The notes under the pieces were generated by a model. The model saw only the letters and a list, made by a program, of their open reading frames with translations. It was not told the DNA's origin and searched no databases. A stretch of 64,000 nucleotides of DNA, taken from NCBI GenBank assembly GCA_012520645.1, contig JAAYNV010000027.1:1-64000 (forward strand), given 5' to 3'. The stretch comes from Clostridiales bacterium. GTDB taxonomy: Bacteria; Bacillota; Clostridia; Lachnospirales; Lachnospiraceae. The translations under genes and the position numbers were made by a program. Positions 1-8,704 of the stretch are shown here, one piece after another. The first letter of the stretch is position 1; each line of letters opens with the position of its first letter.

Positions 1-62
1 GCAGGGGTGTAAGCACAGCAATGTGTTCAGCTGACTGTCACTAATCGATCGAGGGCTTATCC
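1..62 (+). rRNA. 23S rRNA, 3' end (partial)
   Basis: The first ~60 bases match the conserved 3' end of bacterial 23S rRNA: a GTGTAAGCRCAG block, then GTTCAGCTGACT, then CACTAATCGATCGAGGGCTT. The rest of the gene lies before the window. I see no 5S rRNA in the 270 bases that follow, so the operon either ends here or carries its 5S elsewhere. The exact 3' end is approximate. Confidence 0.9.
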
Positions 63-184
63 TAGAGACTGTTCGGAAGGAAGAGACGGGAGAGGATCCC
101 GTAAGGATGTAAGACATTTGGAAAGAGAAAGAGATTTTTTGTGTTCGGTTTTGAAGGCACGGTTTTTTAATATCTTAGAATGGT

Positions 185-218
185 AATACTGTAGTGTTTA
201 CTGCAGTATTTTTTATTT
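185..218 (+). terminator. Rho-independent terminator of the rRNA operon
   Basis: A 10-bp stem (AATACTGTAG / CTGCAGTATT, one G-T pair) with a 6-nt loop is followed by a T-rich tail. It lies between the 23S end and cheV and most simply ends the rRNA transcript. Confidence 0.85.
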
Positions 219-332
219 ATAAGTTTTTTGCGTAAAAAGTCTGTATTTTTAAAAAATGTATGATATAATCGAATTAATTAGAGGAGATTTTGGGTAAAAA
301 TCGGTGAAAATAATGTAGAGAGGTGGACATAT

Positions 333-1232
333 ATGGATACTAATATTTTGCTGGAAAGCGGCACAAATGAACTTGAAGTGCTGGAGTTTACTGTAGCAGG
401 TAATTCATATGGCATCAATGTGGCAAAGATTAAAGAAATTATACAGTATCAGGAGGTGACTCCGGTACCGAATGCACATCCGAGTATTGAAGGTATTTTT
501 ATGCCACGTGATACAATGATTACAGCAATTGATTTGAGAAATTGTCTGCAGAGGGGCGAGTCAAAGGAAGGCGGACTTTTCATTATAACGAATTTCAATA
601 AGTTGGATATTGCGTTCCATGTAGATTCGGTAATTGGCATTCACAGGGTATCATGGAAGGACATTATCAAACCGGATTCTACTGTTTCCAGTGCAGAGGA
701 CGGAGTTTCTACAGGTATCATCAAGTTTGAGAATAAGCTGATTATTATTTTGGATTTCGAAAAGATTGTAACCGATATTAATCCGGAGACGGGATTGAAG
801 GTAACAGAGATTGATGAGCTTGGTAAGAATACCAGCAGGGAGGATGTTGGTATTTTGATTGCGGAGGATTCACCGCTATTAAATAAGTTAATTGTCGATT
901 CCCTAAAGAGAGCCGGATATTTGAATCTGATACATACTGAGAACGGACGGGAAGCATGGGATGTGCTTTGTGAGTGTAAAAAAGACGGTACATTGCCGGA
1001 GCATGTAAACTGCATTATTACAGATATTGAGATGCCCGAAATGGACGGTCATCGTTTAACAAAGCTAATCAAGTCGGATGATGCTTTCAAAGGAATTCCG
1101 GTCGTTATTTTCTCATCCCTTGTAAATGAGGAAATGCGTAAAAAGGGAGAATCACTGGGAGCAGATGCACAGCTTTCCAAGCCTGAGATTGGAGAACTGG
1201 TAAAGGAAATTGACAAACTGGTGTTAGTGTAA
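333..1232 (+). CDS. cheV: Chemotaxis coupling protein CheV (CheW + receiver)
   Basis: CheV couples chemoreceptors to the CheA kinase and helps adaptation through a phosphorylatable receiver domain. The N-terminal ~160 residues are a CheW-like domain (VLEFTVAGNSYGINVAKIKE, then a PNAHPSIEGIF segment). The C-terminal ~125 residues are a response-regulator receiver with the acidic pocket (AED), the phospho-acceptor Asp in ITDIEMPEMDG near residue 235, and the conserved Lys in LSKPE. The 299-aa length is normal. GAGAGGTGG lies about 8 nt before the ATG. It is followed by its own terminator, so it is probably monocistronic. cheR lies ~10 kb downstream; no cheA or receptor is in the window. Confidence 0.95.
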   Translation: MDTNILLESGTNELEVLEFTVAGNSYGINVAKIKEIIQYQEVTPVPNAHPSIEGIFMPRDTMITAIDLRNCLQRGESKEGGLFIITNFNKLDIAFHVDSVIGIHRVSWKDIIKPDSTVSSAEDGVSTGIIKFENKLIIILDFEKIVTDINPETGLKVTEIDELGKNTSREDVGILIAEDSPLLNKLIVDSLKRAGYLNLIHTENGREAWDVLCECKKDGTLPEHVNCIITDIEMPEMDGHRLTKLIKSDDAFKGIPVVIFSSLVNEEMRKKGESLGADAQLSKPEIGELVKEIDKLVLV

Positions 1233-1251
1233 GAAATAAGGAAGAAAGAAT

Positions 1252-1280
1252 GCCGGGAAGGATAGATTCCCGGCTTTCTG
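1252..1280 (+). terminator. Terminator after cheV
   Basis: An 8-bp perfect stem GCCGGGAA / TTCCCGGC with a 7-nt loop is followed by TTTCTG. It sits just after the cheV stop codon. Confidence 0.75.
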
Positions 1281-1319
1281 TTATATATAGACATAGACGG
1301 ATGGAAGGGGACAATAAGG

Positions 1320-2099
1320 GTGAAAACTTTAGACGATCTGAGGAATGCCGTTGCAGAAGCGGAGTTGGTACTCGTCGGAATCGGTGAAGAATTTGAGACC
1401 GACTGGGATAGAATGAGACAGACAGAGCCGTATGCGGAATGGATTAGGGAAATAGAAGAGAAAGATGGCATGGGGTGGCTTTTGCAATATTTGCGGGCTG
1501 ATTATTTGCGGCAGTATAAAGAAAAGGAAACCGAAGAAGCTTATGCAGGATTATATAAGCTGTTAGAAGGAAAAAATTATTTTCTGGTATCTCTTTGTAC
1601 AGATGGAAAACTGGATGAATTTGCATGGAAAGAAAACAGGATAGTATCTCCCTGTGGGGGATATACCAGAATGCAGTGCAGAGGTTGTCAGGGGATGTTA
1701 GTGGATGCGATACCTTATGTAGATGAAGTGATCCATCAGTGTGAAATAAATCAGGGGAAGTTAGAACAGGTGAAATGTCCGGTTTGCAGTGAATGTGGAG
1801 AGCCGCTTGCTTTTAATAATATCTTTGCAGAAAATTATGACGAACAAGGATATCTGCCGATGTGGGATATTTATATGAAATGGCTGCAGGGAACGATGAA
1901 TCGAAATGTCTGTGTAATAGAGCTTGGTGTTGGAATGAAATTTCCTTCTGTCATACGCTGGCCGTTTGAAAAACTGGCTTTTTTTAATCAAAAGGCCTCT
2001 TTTTTCAGGATACACAGTCGATTATATCAAATGAGTGAAGAACTAAAGGGAAAAGGTGTATCTATTGCAGAAAATCCGATTGTTTTTTTGCGGAATTAG
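1320..2099 (+). CDS. Sirtuin-like (Sir2-family) protein
   Basis: A 259-aa soluble protein that resembles the Sir2/NAD-dependent deacylase fold. It has an N-terminal segment with VLVGIGEEF where sirtuins carry the GAG-type dinucleotide loop, a central NYFLVSLCTDG strand, and a four-Cys zinc module (CRGC near residue 120 and CPVCSECGEP near 158). It does not show the textbook GAGxS and catalytic-His motifs clearly, so activity is uncertain. The start is GTG at 1320, preceded by GGAAGGGG. It lies alone between cheV and the acidic membrane protein. Family assignment is by motif reading only. Confidence 0.6.
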   Translation: MKTLDDLRNAVAEAELVLVGIGEEFETDWDRMRQTEPYAEWIREIEEKDGMGWLLQYLRADYLRQYKEKETEEAYAGLYKLLEGKNYFLVSLCTDGKLDEFAWKENRIVSPCGGYTRMQCRGCQGMLVDAIPYVDEVIHQCEINQGKLEQVKCPVCSECGEPLAFNNIFAENYDEQGYLPMWDIYMKWLQGTMNRNVCVIELGVGMKFPSVIRWPFEKLAFFNQKASFFRIHSRLYQMSEELKGKGVSIAENPIVFLRN

Positions 2100-2173
2100 T
2101 TTGTCTCATATAGATAAGTATGATAAAATAATTTTGTATGTTAGGGCAGATTGATACAGATGGAGGAAATCCT

Positions 2174-3889
2174 ATGGATACGAATGAGGATTATTTGGAT
2201 AACCTTCTTCAGTCTATGCTGGCTGAAGAAGGCGGAGAGGATGATACCGCTCAGAAGAGTTTGATAGATACCAGTGAGGCAGAGAGTACAGACAATGACA
2301 GCATTGATCTGGATGCCTTATTAAGCAGTCTGGAAGGTATAGAAGGAGAAATGGAAGAAACTCAGGAGCCGGGAGAAGAGATTCCGGAAACCGATATATT
2401 TGCGGCTGACAGTGAGGATGAGAATCTGGAGGAATGGCAGCCGGAGGATAACGTTGAAACGGAAGAAAGTCCGGAAGAGTCAGTGGATTTGGAAGAAACA
2501 GGCAGCGTGGAAGAAGAATTGCCAGAGGATGCAGATGAGCCGAAGATGTTGAGCCCTGAGGAAATTGAAGCGATGTTTGCGGAGATGGATCAGGAAGAGG
2601 CTATGGAATCGGAAAATGATATGGCAGAAGAAATTGTTTCAGAAGATGATTCTGAGGAAAGTGATGCAGACGGCGATGGAGAAGAGGATGATTTGTTAGC
2701 AATGCTTGAGAGCATGGAATCCGACAACTCAGACCTGAACGAAATCAACAGCTTATTGGAAAAATCCGATAATAATGAAATGGTTGAGGAGGATATGCTG
2801 GCTCTTTTGGATGATACGTCGGATCAGGAGGATGTGACGGAAAGCGTTTCAGGAATAGATAATCAGACGGATGAAGGAGGCTGGTACGGTATGGAGGCTG
2901 CTGGCACAGAAGAGAACGGACAGGAAAACGGCAAAAAGAAGAGAAAGAAAAAGGAAAAGAAAGAAAGAAAGAAAAAGGAAAAGGCACCAAAAGAGAAATC
3001 TGCCAAGGGCGGGTTGTTTTCCAAGTTATTGAATTTAATTTCTGAGGAAGAGGAACTGCTTGCGGAAGGTGGAACAGAGCAGGCACAGGACGCAGACGCA
3101 GCCGTCCCGGAAAAGAAGAAAAAAGAGAAAAAACCGAAAAAGGAAAAGAAAGCGAAAACGGAGAAGGTAAAGAAAGAGAAAAAGGAAAAGAAGCCGAAAA
3201 AGGAAAAGGTTAAGAAGGAGAAGGCACCAAAAGTACCGGAGCCGAAGGGCAGACCTCTTCCGAAAAAGAAGCTGGCTTCTGTAATTCTTTTTGCAGCAAC
3301 TGTCTTTGCTGCCGTGCTGCTGTTTACCGATTTTATTCCGGAGATTATGGAAAATATTCAGGCGAAGGAAGCGTTTGAACAGGCTGACTATGAAAGAGTG
3401 TATGAGCTGCTTGTTTGTAAGGAGCGAAAGAAATCGGAAGAAAAATTATATCAGTCAGCATTGCTGATAGAACAGCTGGAGCGTTCCATGGAGTCTTATC
3501 TGAATTACGAGAAGATGGGAATGGATATTCAGGCCTTAGATGCACTTGTGAAAGGTGTTGGAAAATATGAGGCGATTTCTGAAGCTGCTGTTGAATATGG
3601 AGTACAGGATAAAGTGGATGAGGTTTATGAGTCTATCCTGATTACATTGGAGAGTGCGTATGGTGTGTCTAAGGAACAGGCACTTGATATGCTTGCTGCC
3701 AAGGATGATGTATATTATACTCTTGCATTGAAGCAGGCTTTAGGAATGGAAACACCGGAGAATATTTTAGGTATAGTCAGTGAGACGGTGGAAGGAGAAA
3801 CAGCGGAAGAGGATGCAGAACGTGTATCGGAGGAAACTGTAATGCCGGAAGATATGTTGGATGCAGAAATGGATATGCTGGATGAATAG
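2174..3889 (+). CDS. Acidic/lysine-rich single-pass membrane protein
   Basis: Not a family I can name. From the ATG at 2174 (GGAGG 7 nt upstream; an upstream in-frame start at 2138 has no RBS) it encodes 571 aa. Residues 1-240 are very acidic and low in complexity, with about six short D/E-x-LL-type motifs (residues 6-16, 45-55, 126-139, 172-182, 188-197, 206-214). Residues ~255-360 are Lys/Glu-rich repeats of the KKEKKxKK kind. A single hydrophobic segment lies at about 366-386, followed by a ~185-aa helical C-terminal domain. The motif LSPEEIEAMFAEMD resembles the N-terminal LSQxEIDALL peptide of FliM. It reads toward hisH with only 20 bases between. Confidence 0.8.
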   Translation: MDTNEDYLDNLLQSMLAEEGGEDDTAQKSLIDTSEAESTDNDSIDLDALLSSLEGIEGEMEETQEPGEEIPETDIFAADSEDENLEEWQPEDNVETEESPEESVDLEETGSVEEELPEDADEPKMLSPEEIEAMFAEMDQEEAMESENDMAEEIVSEDDSEESDADGDGEEDDLLAMLESMESDNSDLNEINSLLEKSDNNEMVEEDMLALLDDTSDQEDVTESVSGIDNQTDEGGWYGMEAAGTEENGQENGKKKRKKKEKKERKKKEKAPKEKSAKGGLFSKLLNLISEEEELLAEGGTEQAQDADAAVPEKKKKEKKPKKEKKAKTEKVKKEKKEKKPKKEKVKKEKAPKVPEPKGRPLPKKKLASVILFAATVFAAVLLFTDFIPEIMENIQAKEAFEQADYERVYELLVCKERKKSEEKLYQSALLIEQLERSMESYLNYEKMGMDIQALDALVKGVGKYEAISEAAVEYGVQDKVDEVYESILITLESAYGVSKEQALDMLAAKDDVYYTLALKQALGMETPENILGIVSETVEGETAEEDAERVSEETVMPEDMLDAEMDMLDE

Positions 3890-3909
3890 ACAGATAGAGG
3901 GTGACAGCT

Positions 3910-4530
3910 ATGGTTGCGATTATTGATTATGATGCAGGAAATATCAAGAGTGTGGAAAAGGCAATGCAGGCACTTTCGCAGGAGGTGGAGGTGACCCGGG
4001 ATCATGAGAAGATTCTGCGGGCAGATAAGGTAATTCTGCCCGGAGTCGGGGCTTTTGGAGATGCAATGAAAAAACTCCATGACTATGGACTGACAGAGGT
4101 CATTCATGAGGTAGTGGATCGGGGAACGCCGTTTCTTGGAATTTGTCTTGGATTACAGCTTTTATTTGAAAGCAGCGATGAATGCAATGAAGTGGAAGGA
4201 CTTGGCATTTTAAAGGGAAAAATTTTGAGGATTCCGGAAGAACCGGGACTTAAGATTCCGCATATAGGATGGAACTCCTTAAGTTATCCAAATCGTGGAA
4301 GGCTTTTTCGGGGAGTACCGGAACAATCCTATGTTTACTTTGTGCATTCCTATTATCTTCAAGCACAGGAGGATGATATTGTAACCGCAACAACGGAATA
4401 TGGGACGTTGATCCATGCTTCGGTTGAAAAGGGAAATGTATTTGCCTGTCAGTTTCATCCGGAGAAGAGTTCAGAGACGGGGCTTACCATTCTTAAAAAT
4501 TTTGTTACATTGGATGAGGAGGAAAGATAG
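3910..4530 (+). CDS. hisH: Imidazole glycerol phosphate synthase, glutaminase subunit
   Basis: HisH hydrolyses glutamine and passes ammonia to HisF in the fifth step of histidine synthesis. It is a class I amidotransferase: MVAIIDYDAGN start, an oxyanion-loop region LPGVGAFGDAM, nucleophilic Cys in FLGICLGLQLLF, and catalytic His/Glu in FHPEKSSETG. I take ATG 3910 as start because AGAGGGTGA lies 6-8 nt before it and homologues begin with this MxAIIDY motif; an upstream GTG at 3901 falls inside that RBS. It abuts hisF with no gap, which fits the obligate HisHF heterodimer. No other his genes are present. Confidence 0.95.
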   Translation: MVAIIDYDAGNIKSVEKAMQALSQEVEVTRDHEKILRADKVILPGVGAFGDAMKKLHDYGLTEVIHEVVDRGTPFLGICLGLQLLFESSDECNEVEGLGILKGKILRIPEEPGLKIPHIGWNSLSYPNRGRLFRGVPEQSYVYFVHSYYLQAQEDDIVTATTEYGTLIHASVEKGNVFACQFHPEKSSETGLTILKNFVTLDEEER

Positions 4531-5292
4531 ATGCACACAAAAAGAATCATTCCCTGTCTGGATGTAAATAATGGAAGAGTGGTAAAGGGCGTAAACTTTG
4601 TGAATTTGATCGATGCGGGAGATCCGGTAGCGATTGCCGAAGCATATGATAAGGCAGGGGCAGATGAGCTGGTATTTTTGGATATTACGGCTTCATCCGA
4701 TGCAAGAGGAACGGTAGTTGATATGGTTCGTAAGGTCGCTGAAAAAGTTTTTATACCATTTACGGTAGGCGGCGGGATTCGGACTGTGGAGGATTTTAAA
4801 GCGATCTTAAGAGAAGGAGCAGATAAGATTTCTGTTAATTCTGCAGCTATTATGAATCCGCGGCTTATTAGCGATGCAGCTGAAAAATTCGGGAGCCAGT
4901 GTGTTGTAGTTGCCATTGATGCAAAAAGAAGAGCTGATGGCAGTGGTTGGAACATATACAAAAATGGTGGAAGAATTGATATGGGAATCGATGCTGTGGA
5001 ATGGGCAAGAAAGGTAGAAAGCCTTGGGGCAGGAGAGATTCTTCTGACCAGCATGGATTGTGATGGAACAAAGGAAGGTTATGATATAGAATTAACTAGG
5101 AGCATTTCGGAAAGCGTATCCATTCCGGTTATCGCGTCAGGTGGTGCAGGTACAATGGAGCATTTTTACGATGCATTAAAAAAAGGAAAGGCAGAGGCAG
5201 CACTTGCAGCATCACTGTTTCATTTTAAAGAATTGGAAATTAAACAGGTGAAGAAATACCTGCAGCAGAAGGATATACCGGTAAGACTGTAA
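4531..5292 (+). CDS. hisF: Imidazole glycerol phosphate synthase, cyclase subunit
   Basis: HisF is the (beta/alpha)8 cyclase that makes imidazole glycerol phosphate and AICAR from PRFAR and ammonia. The sequence shows the catalytic Asp11 in [16 protein letters not shown], the second Asp near residue 130 (VVVAIDAKR), phosphate-binding glycines (VGGGIR, ASGGAG) and the typical 253-aa length. Its ATG follows directly on the hisH stop codon, with the RBS (GAGGAGG) inside hisH, so the two are translationally coupled. Confidence 0.97.
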   Translation: MHTKRIIPCLDVNNGRVVKGVNFVNLIDAGDPVAIAEAYDKAGADELVFLDITASSDARGTVVDMVRKVAEKVFIPFTVGGGIRTVEDFKAILREGADKISVNSAAIMNPRLISDAAEKFGSQCVVVAIDAKRRADGSGWNIYKNGGRIDMGIDAVEWARKVESLGAGEILLTSMDCDGTKEGYDIELTRSISESVSIPVIASGGAGTMEHFYDALKKGKAEAALAASLFHFKELEIKQVKKYLQQKDIPVRL

Positions 5293-5340
5293 GCCATTGG
5301 CTTATGGTCTTTTCAATCTATAGAAAGGTGAGGAAGCGTT

Positions 5341-5772
5341 ATGGAAATAATACCTTATGAAAGAAAAGTATTTTATTATGAAACGGACCGCATGGGCATT
5401 GTCCATCATTCCAACTATATCAGGTGGATGGAGGAGGCAAGAATTGATTATCTGAAGCAGATCGGACTGCCATATGATGCTATGGAACAGGACGGTATAC
5501 TGATTCCGGTTCTTGCGGCTGCAGCAGAATATAAGAAACCGTTTCGGTTTGGGGACAGTTTTCGTATAGAACTCAGACTGGTAGAATTCAGCGGATTGAA
5601 ATTTGGAATAGAATATGAAATCTATAAACGGGAAACAGAGGAACTCTGCGCTACGGGACAGACCAGACATGCTTTTGTGGACAGCCGTATGATGCCGGTA
5701 AAACTGAAAAAGGAATATCCCCAAATTTATAAGGGATTGATGGAAAGACTGGAAAAGAAGGATTATACTTGA
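5341..5772 (+). CDS. Acyl-CoA thioesterase, YbgC/4HBT hot-dog family
   Basis: A 143-aa hot-dog-fold protein of the 4-hydroxybenzoyl-CoA thioesterase type. The catalytic Asp motif YETDRMGIVHHSNYIRWMEE sits at residues ~14-33, and a FGDSFRIEL strand follows at about 63. Family members hydrolyse short or medium acyl-CoA thioesters; the substrate here cannot be told. AGGTGAGG lies before the ATG. It sits between hisF and a TetR regulator. Confidence 0.85.
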   Translation: MEIIPYERKVFYYETDRMGIVHHSNYIRWMEEARIDYLKQIGLPYDAMEQDGILIPVLAAAAEYKKPFRFGDSFRIELRLVEFSGLKFGIEYEIYKRETEELCATGQTRHAFVDSRMMPVKLKKEYPQIYKGLMERLEKKDYT

Positions 5773-5810
5773 CAAAACATGTTTTTATCCATTACAATAA
5801 CAAATGTTAT
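5769..5810 (+). promoter_or_regulatory. Promoter with two dyads before the TetR gene
   Basis: A consensus -35 TTGACA (5769-5774) overlaps a 12-bp perfect palindrome AAAACATGTTTT (5774-5785). A second dyad ATAAC-4-GTTAT lies at 5797-5810, around the expected -10/start. Dyads placed like this upstream of a TetR gene are usually the autorepression operator; which one is used is inference. Confidence 0.5.
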
Positions 5811-5849
5811 CACTAGAAACAAAGGAAGAAGCGGGAAGGAGCTATAGCC

Positions 5850-6395
5850 ATGGCAAGAAAGGAATCCATAACGATAGAAGATATTTTGCGAGCAGCATTT
5901 GAGATGGCAAGAGAGGAAGGAATCGAAAATGTTACGGCCAGAAAGCTTGCAGCCAAGGCTGGATGTTCTACACAGCCAATCTTCCGTATTTATAAAAATA
6001 TGGATGAGATGACCAGGGATTTATTTGAAAAGGTTATTAATTATTTTGATGAGTATTATGAGACATATCCGAAGAAGGACATTTTTGCATTTGTAGATCT
6101 GGGAATGGCATATATACAGTTTGCTGTGCAGGAAAAGAATTTATTTCGGCTGTTATTTTTATCGGAAAAGAGGTACGGAAAGAGTCTGTATGAGCTGCTT
6201 AATGGTAAGAGCGGAGCTGTGAAACAGGAGATTGCAAGAGCAAAATCAGCGGGATGCAGTGATCCGGGTGAGCTGTTTATGAAGATGTGGATTTTCATTC
6301 ATGGTGCAGCCAGTATGGCGATTACAGGTGATTATGACCTGAATGAAGTACAGACCCGTGAGTTGTTGGAAGAATGTTACCGGGCATTTGTGTAA
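5850..6395 (+). CDS. TetR/AcrR family transcriptional regulator
   Basis: A 181-aa one-component repressor. Residues ~5-50 form the TetR helix-turn-helix (ITIEDILRAAFEMAREEG, then VTARKLAAKAGCSTQPIFRI). The rest is an all-helical ligand and dimer domain ending in MKMWIFIHGAASM, like the C-terminal domains of many TetR proteins. GGAAGGAG precedes the ATG. Its ligand is unknown. It probably represses itself through the dyads upstream and may affect the neighbouring RpiR and flavoprotein genes. Confidence 0.9.
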   Translation: MARKESITIEDILRAAFEMAREEGIENVTARKLAAKAGCSTQPIFRIYKNMDEMTRDLFEKVINYFDEYYETYPKKDIFAFVDLGMAYIQFAVQEKNLFRLLFLSEKRYGKSLYELLNGKSGAVKQEIARAKSAGCSDPGELFMKMWIFIHGAASMAITGDYDLNEVQTRELLEECYRAFV

Positions 6396-6453
6396 TGACT
6401 AAGGGGAAATGAAAGGACAGCAAAATTGCGAAAGAACCGGTCAGAGGATGCAG

Positions 6454-7407
6454 ATGGAGAACAGAAACGATATTATTACGAGAATGAATGAAGCATATCC
6501 GAAAATGAGTAAGGGACATAAAGCGATTGCAGCCTATATATCCGATCATTATGAGGAGGCTGTTTTTATGACGGCGGCAAAACTTGGAGAGACGGTAGGG
6601 GTCAGTGAATCTACGGTCGTGCGCTTTGCAGCAGGAATCGGATATGATGGATATCCGGAGTTTCAGGCAGCATTAGAGGAATGGGTCAGAAGCCAGTTCT
6701 CGGCAGTACAGCGTATCGGTGTAAAGTACGGTAAAAGCAGTCAGTCGGAAATCTTAAATTCTGTGCTGGGAGCCGATATTGAGAAAATACAGGATACGAT
6801 TCAGAATCTTGATCCGGTTGCTTTTGAGACGGCGGTGGATATTATCCTGAAAGCACAGAACATTTATATTGTGGGTATTCGGAGTTGTGAGCCTTTGGCA
6901 GAATTCTTAAGCTTTTATTTGAATATGATACGTCCGGGAGTAATTTTGCTTAGGACAACCAGTGTAAGTGAGATTTTTGAACAGATGATAAGAATTGGTG
7001 AGCAGGATGCCATTATCGGAATCAGCTTCCCACGTTATTCTATGCGTACTTTGAAAGCGATGGAATTTGCAAATGACCGTAATGCAAAGGTAATTACGAT
7101 GACAGACAGTGTACATTCTCCGATGAATCTTTATTCGTCGTGTAATCTGCTGGCTAGAAGTGATATGGTATCAATTGTGGATTCGCTGGTAGCGCCGTTA
7201 AGTGTCATCAATGCGCTGGTGGTAGCGCTTTGTCTGAAGTGCCCGCAAGAGGTAAAGGAAAATCTGGAGAATCTGGAAGATGCGTGGATGAACTATCAGG
7301 TATATCTGAATGATGAAATCAATTTCATTGACGAAGATACAATGTTAAACCAAGAATTAATTATAAAACCATTGTCGGCAGAAGAGCCGGAAAAGGGGAA
7401 GGAATGA
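6454..7407 (+). CDS. MurR/RpiR family transcriptional regulator
   Basis: An RpiR-type regulator with an N-terminal HTH_6 domain (MSKGHKAIAAYISDHY, then LGETVGVSESTVVRFAAGIG) and a C-terminal SIS sugar-phosphate-binding domain (NIYIVGIRSCEPLAEFL, then DAIIGISFPRYS). RpiR proteins usually sense sugar phosphates. I choose ATG 6454 because AGAGG lies 6 nt upstream. The earlier in-frame ATG at 6409 has its AGGGG only 2 nt away, and ATG 6448 overlaps the RBS. Its stop overlaps the next start by 4 bp (ATGA), so it is translationally coupled to the flavoprotein. Confidence 0.9.
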   Translation: MENRNDIITRMNEAYPKMSKGHKAIAAYISDHYEEAVFMTAAKLGETVGVSESTVVRFAAGIGYDGYPEFQAALEEWVRSQFSAVQRIGVKYGKSSQSEILNSVLGADIEKIQDTIQNLDPVAFETAVDIILKAQNIYIVGIRSCEPLAEFLSFYLNMIRPGVILLRTTSVSEIFEQMIRIGEQDAIIGISFPRYSMRTLKAMEFANDRNAKVITMTDSVHSPMNLYSSCNLLARSDMVSIVDSLVAPLSVINALVVALCLKCPQEVKENLENLEDAWMNYQVYLNDEINFIDEDTMLNQELIIKPLSAEEPEKGKE

Positions 7408-8632
7408 GCAGAGTAATTGTGGTCGGAGGCGGCGCAGCAGGTTGTATGGCTGCGATTGCGGCAGCCGGAAACGGACATGAGGTCATACTGTATGAAAAAA
7501 ATGAAAAGATTGGAAAGAAGCTGTTCATTACCGGAAAGGGAAGATGTAATGTTACCAATGGCTGCTCAATCGAGGAATTGTTTCAGAATGTGGTGAGTAA
7601 TGCCAAGTTCCTGTATAGTGCTTTTTATGGGTTTGACAATAATAGCGTGTGTGATTTTTTTGAACAGGCAGGGTGTCCGTTAAAAAGGGAAAGAGGCGAG
7701 CGGATATTTCCGGTTTCGGATCATTCCTCTGATGTGATACGTGCACTGGAACAAAAAATGAAATGTCTTGGTATAAAGGTATGTCTCAATTCGGCAGTGG
7801 AGAATCTGTTGACGGAAGAGAATAAAATATCTGGCGTTATCTTGAAGGGCGGAAAGCAGAAAGGCTGTGATGCGGTTGTTCTGGCTACCGGAGGATTGTC
7901 CTATCCGCTGACCGGTTCCACAGGAGACGGTTATCGTTTCGTAAGGGAATGCGGTATGACGGTGACAGATATCCGACCGGCACTGGTACCTTTGGAAATA
8001 GAGGGAGAACTGTGCAGGCGGCTGCAGGGATTGTCTTTAAAAAATGTATCGGTACGTTTGTCCTGTCAAAAGAAGATGCTGTATGAAGGTTTCGGAGAGA
8101 TGCTGTTCACCCATTTTGGAGTGAGCGGACCACTCATTTTAACTGCAAGCAGCTATTATGCAAAGGCAAAAATAGAGGGGAAGTGTCTGTTGGAGCTGGA
8201 TTTGAAGCCGGCACTATCCTTAGAGCAGTTGGATAAAAGACTGTTACGTGATTTTGAGGATAATCGAAAGAAGCAGTTTAAAAATGCTTTGGGCGGTTTG
8301 TTTCCGGCTAAGCTGATTCCGGTCATGCTGGAACAATCCGGAATCGATCCGGAGAAGAAGGTGCAGGATATCACAAGAGAGGAACGTCGAAGGTTTGCAG
8401 AACAGATGAAATGTCTGACGTTTTCCGTGTCCGGTACGCGGGAAATTAAGGAAGCTATTATCACACAGGGCGGGGTCAGTACAAAGGAGGTAAATCCTTC
8501 CACAATGGAATCAAAAAAATGTCGGGACTTTATCTGGCAGGAGAATTATTGGATCTGGATGCGTTGACCGGCGGCTTTAATCTGCAGATTGCCTGGTCGA
8601 CCGGTTATCTGGCAGGAAGCAGCATACCGTAG
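7404..8632 (+). CDS. BaiN/HI0933-like FAD flavoprotein, frameshifted near the 3' end
   Basis: A NAD(P)/FAD-dependent oxidoreductase of the HI0933/BaiN family: N-terminal Rossmann motif VVGGGAAGCMAAIAAA, the FITGKGRCNVTN signature, and VLATGGLSYPLTGSTG in the middle. Frame 0 stops at 8567 after an aberrant tail. The conserved C-terminus (LYLAGELLDLDALTGGFN, then LQIAWSTGYLAGSSIP) is intact in the -1 frame and runs to TAG at 8630-8632. The frame change lies at a run of seven A (8513-8519) read as A AAA AAA: eight A would restore one frame, as would a -1 slip. Without the tail the FAD site would be incomplete. Confidence 0.85.
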
Positions 8633-8704
8633 ACAATAGATAAAAGAAACAGTATACTTCGGGAAGTATTATTTGAAATTATTTATGAAAGAAGGATAGA
8701 TTTC

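Noticed and set aside
8480..8505. AAAGGAGGT inside the BaiN-like gene as an internal start site
   Set aside because: The bases encode the conserved TKEVNP segment, and the ATG at 8505 would give only a short peptide in frame 0.
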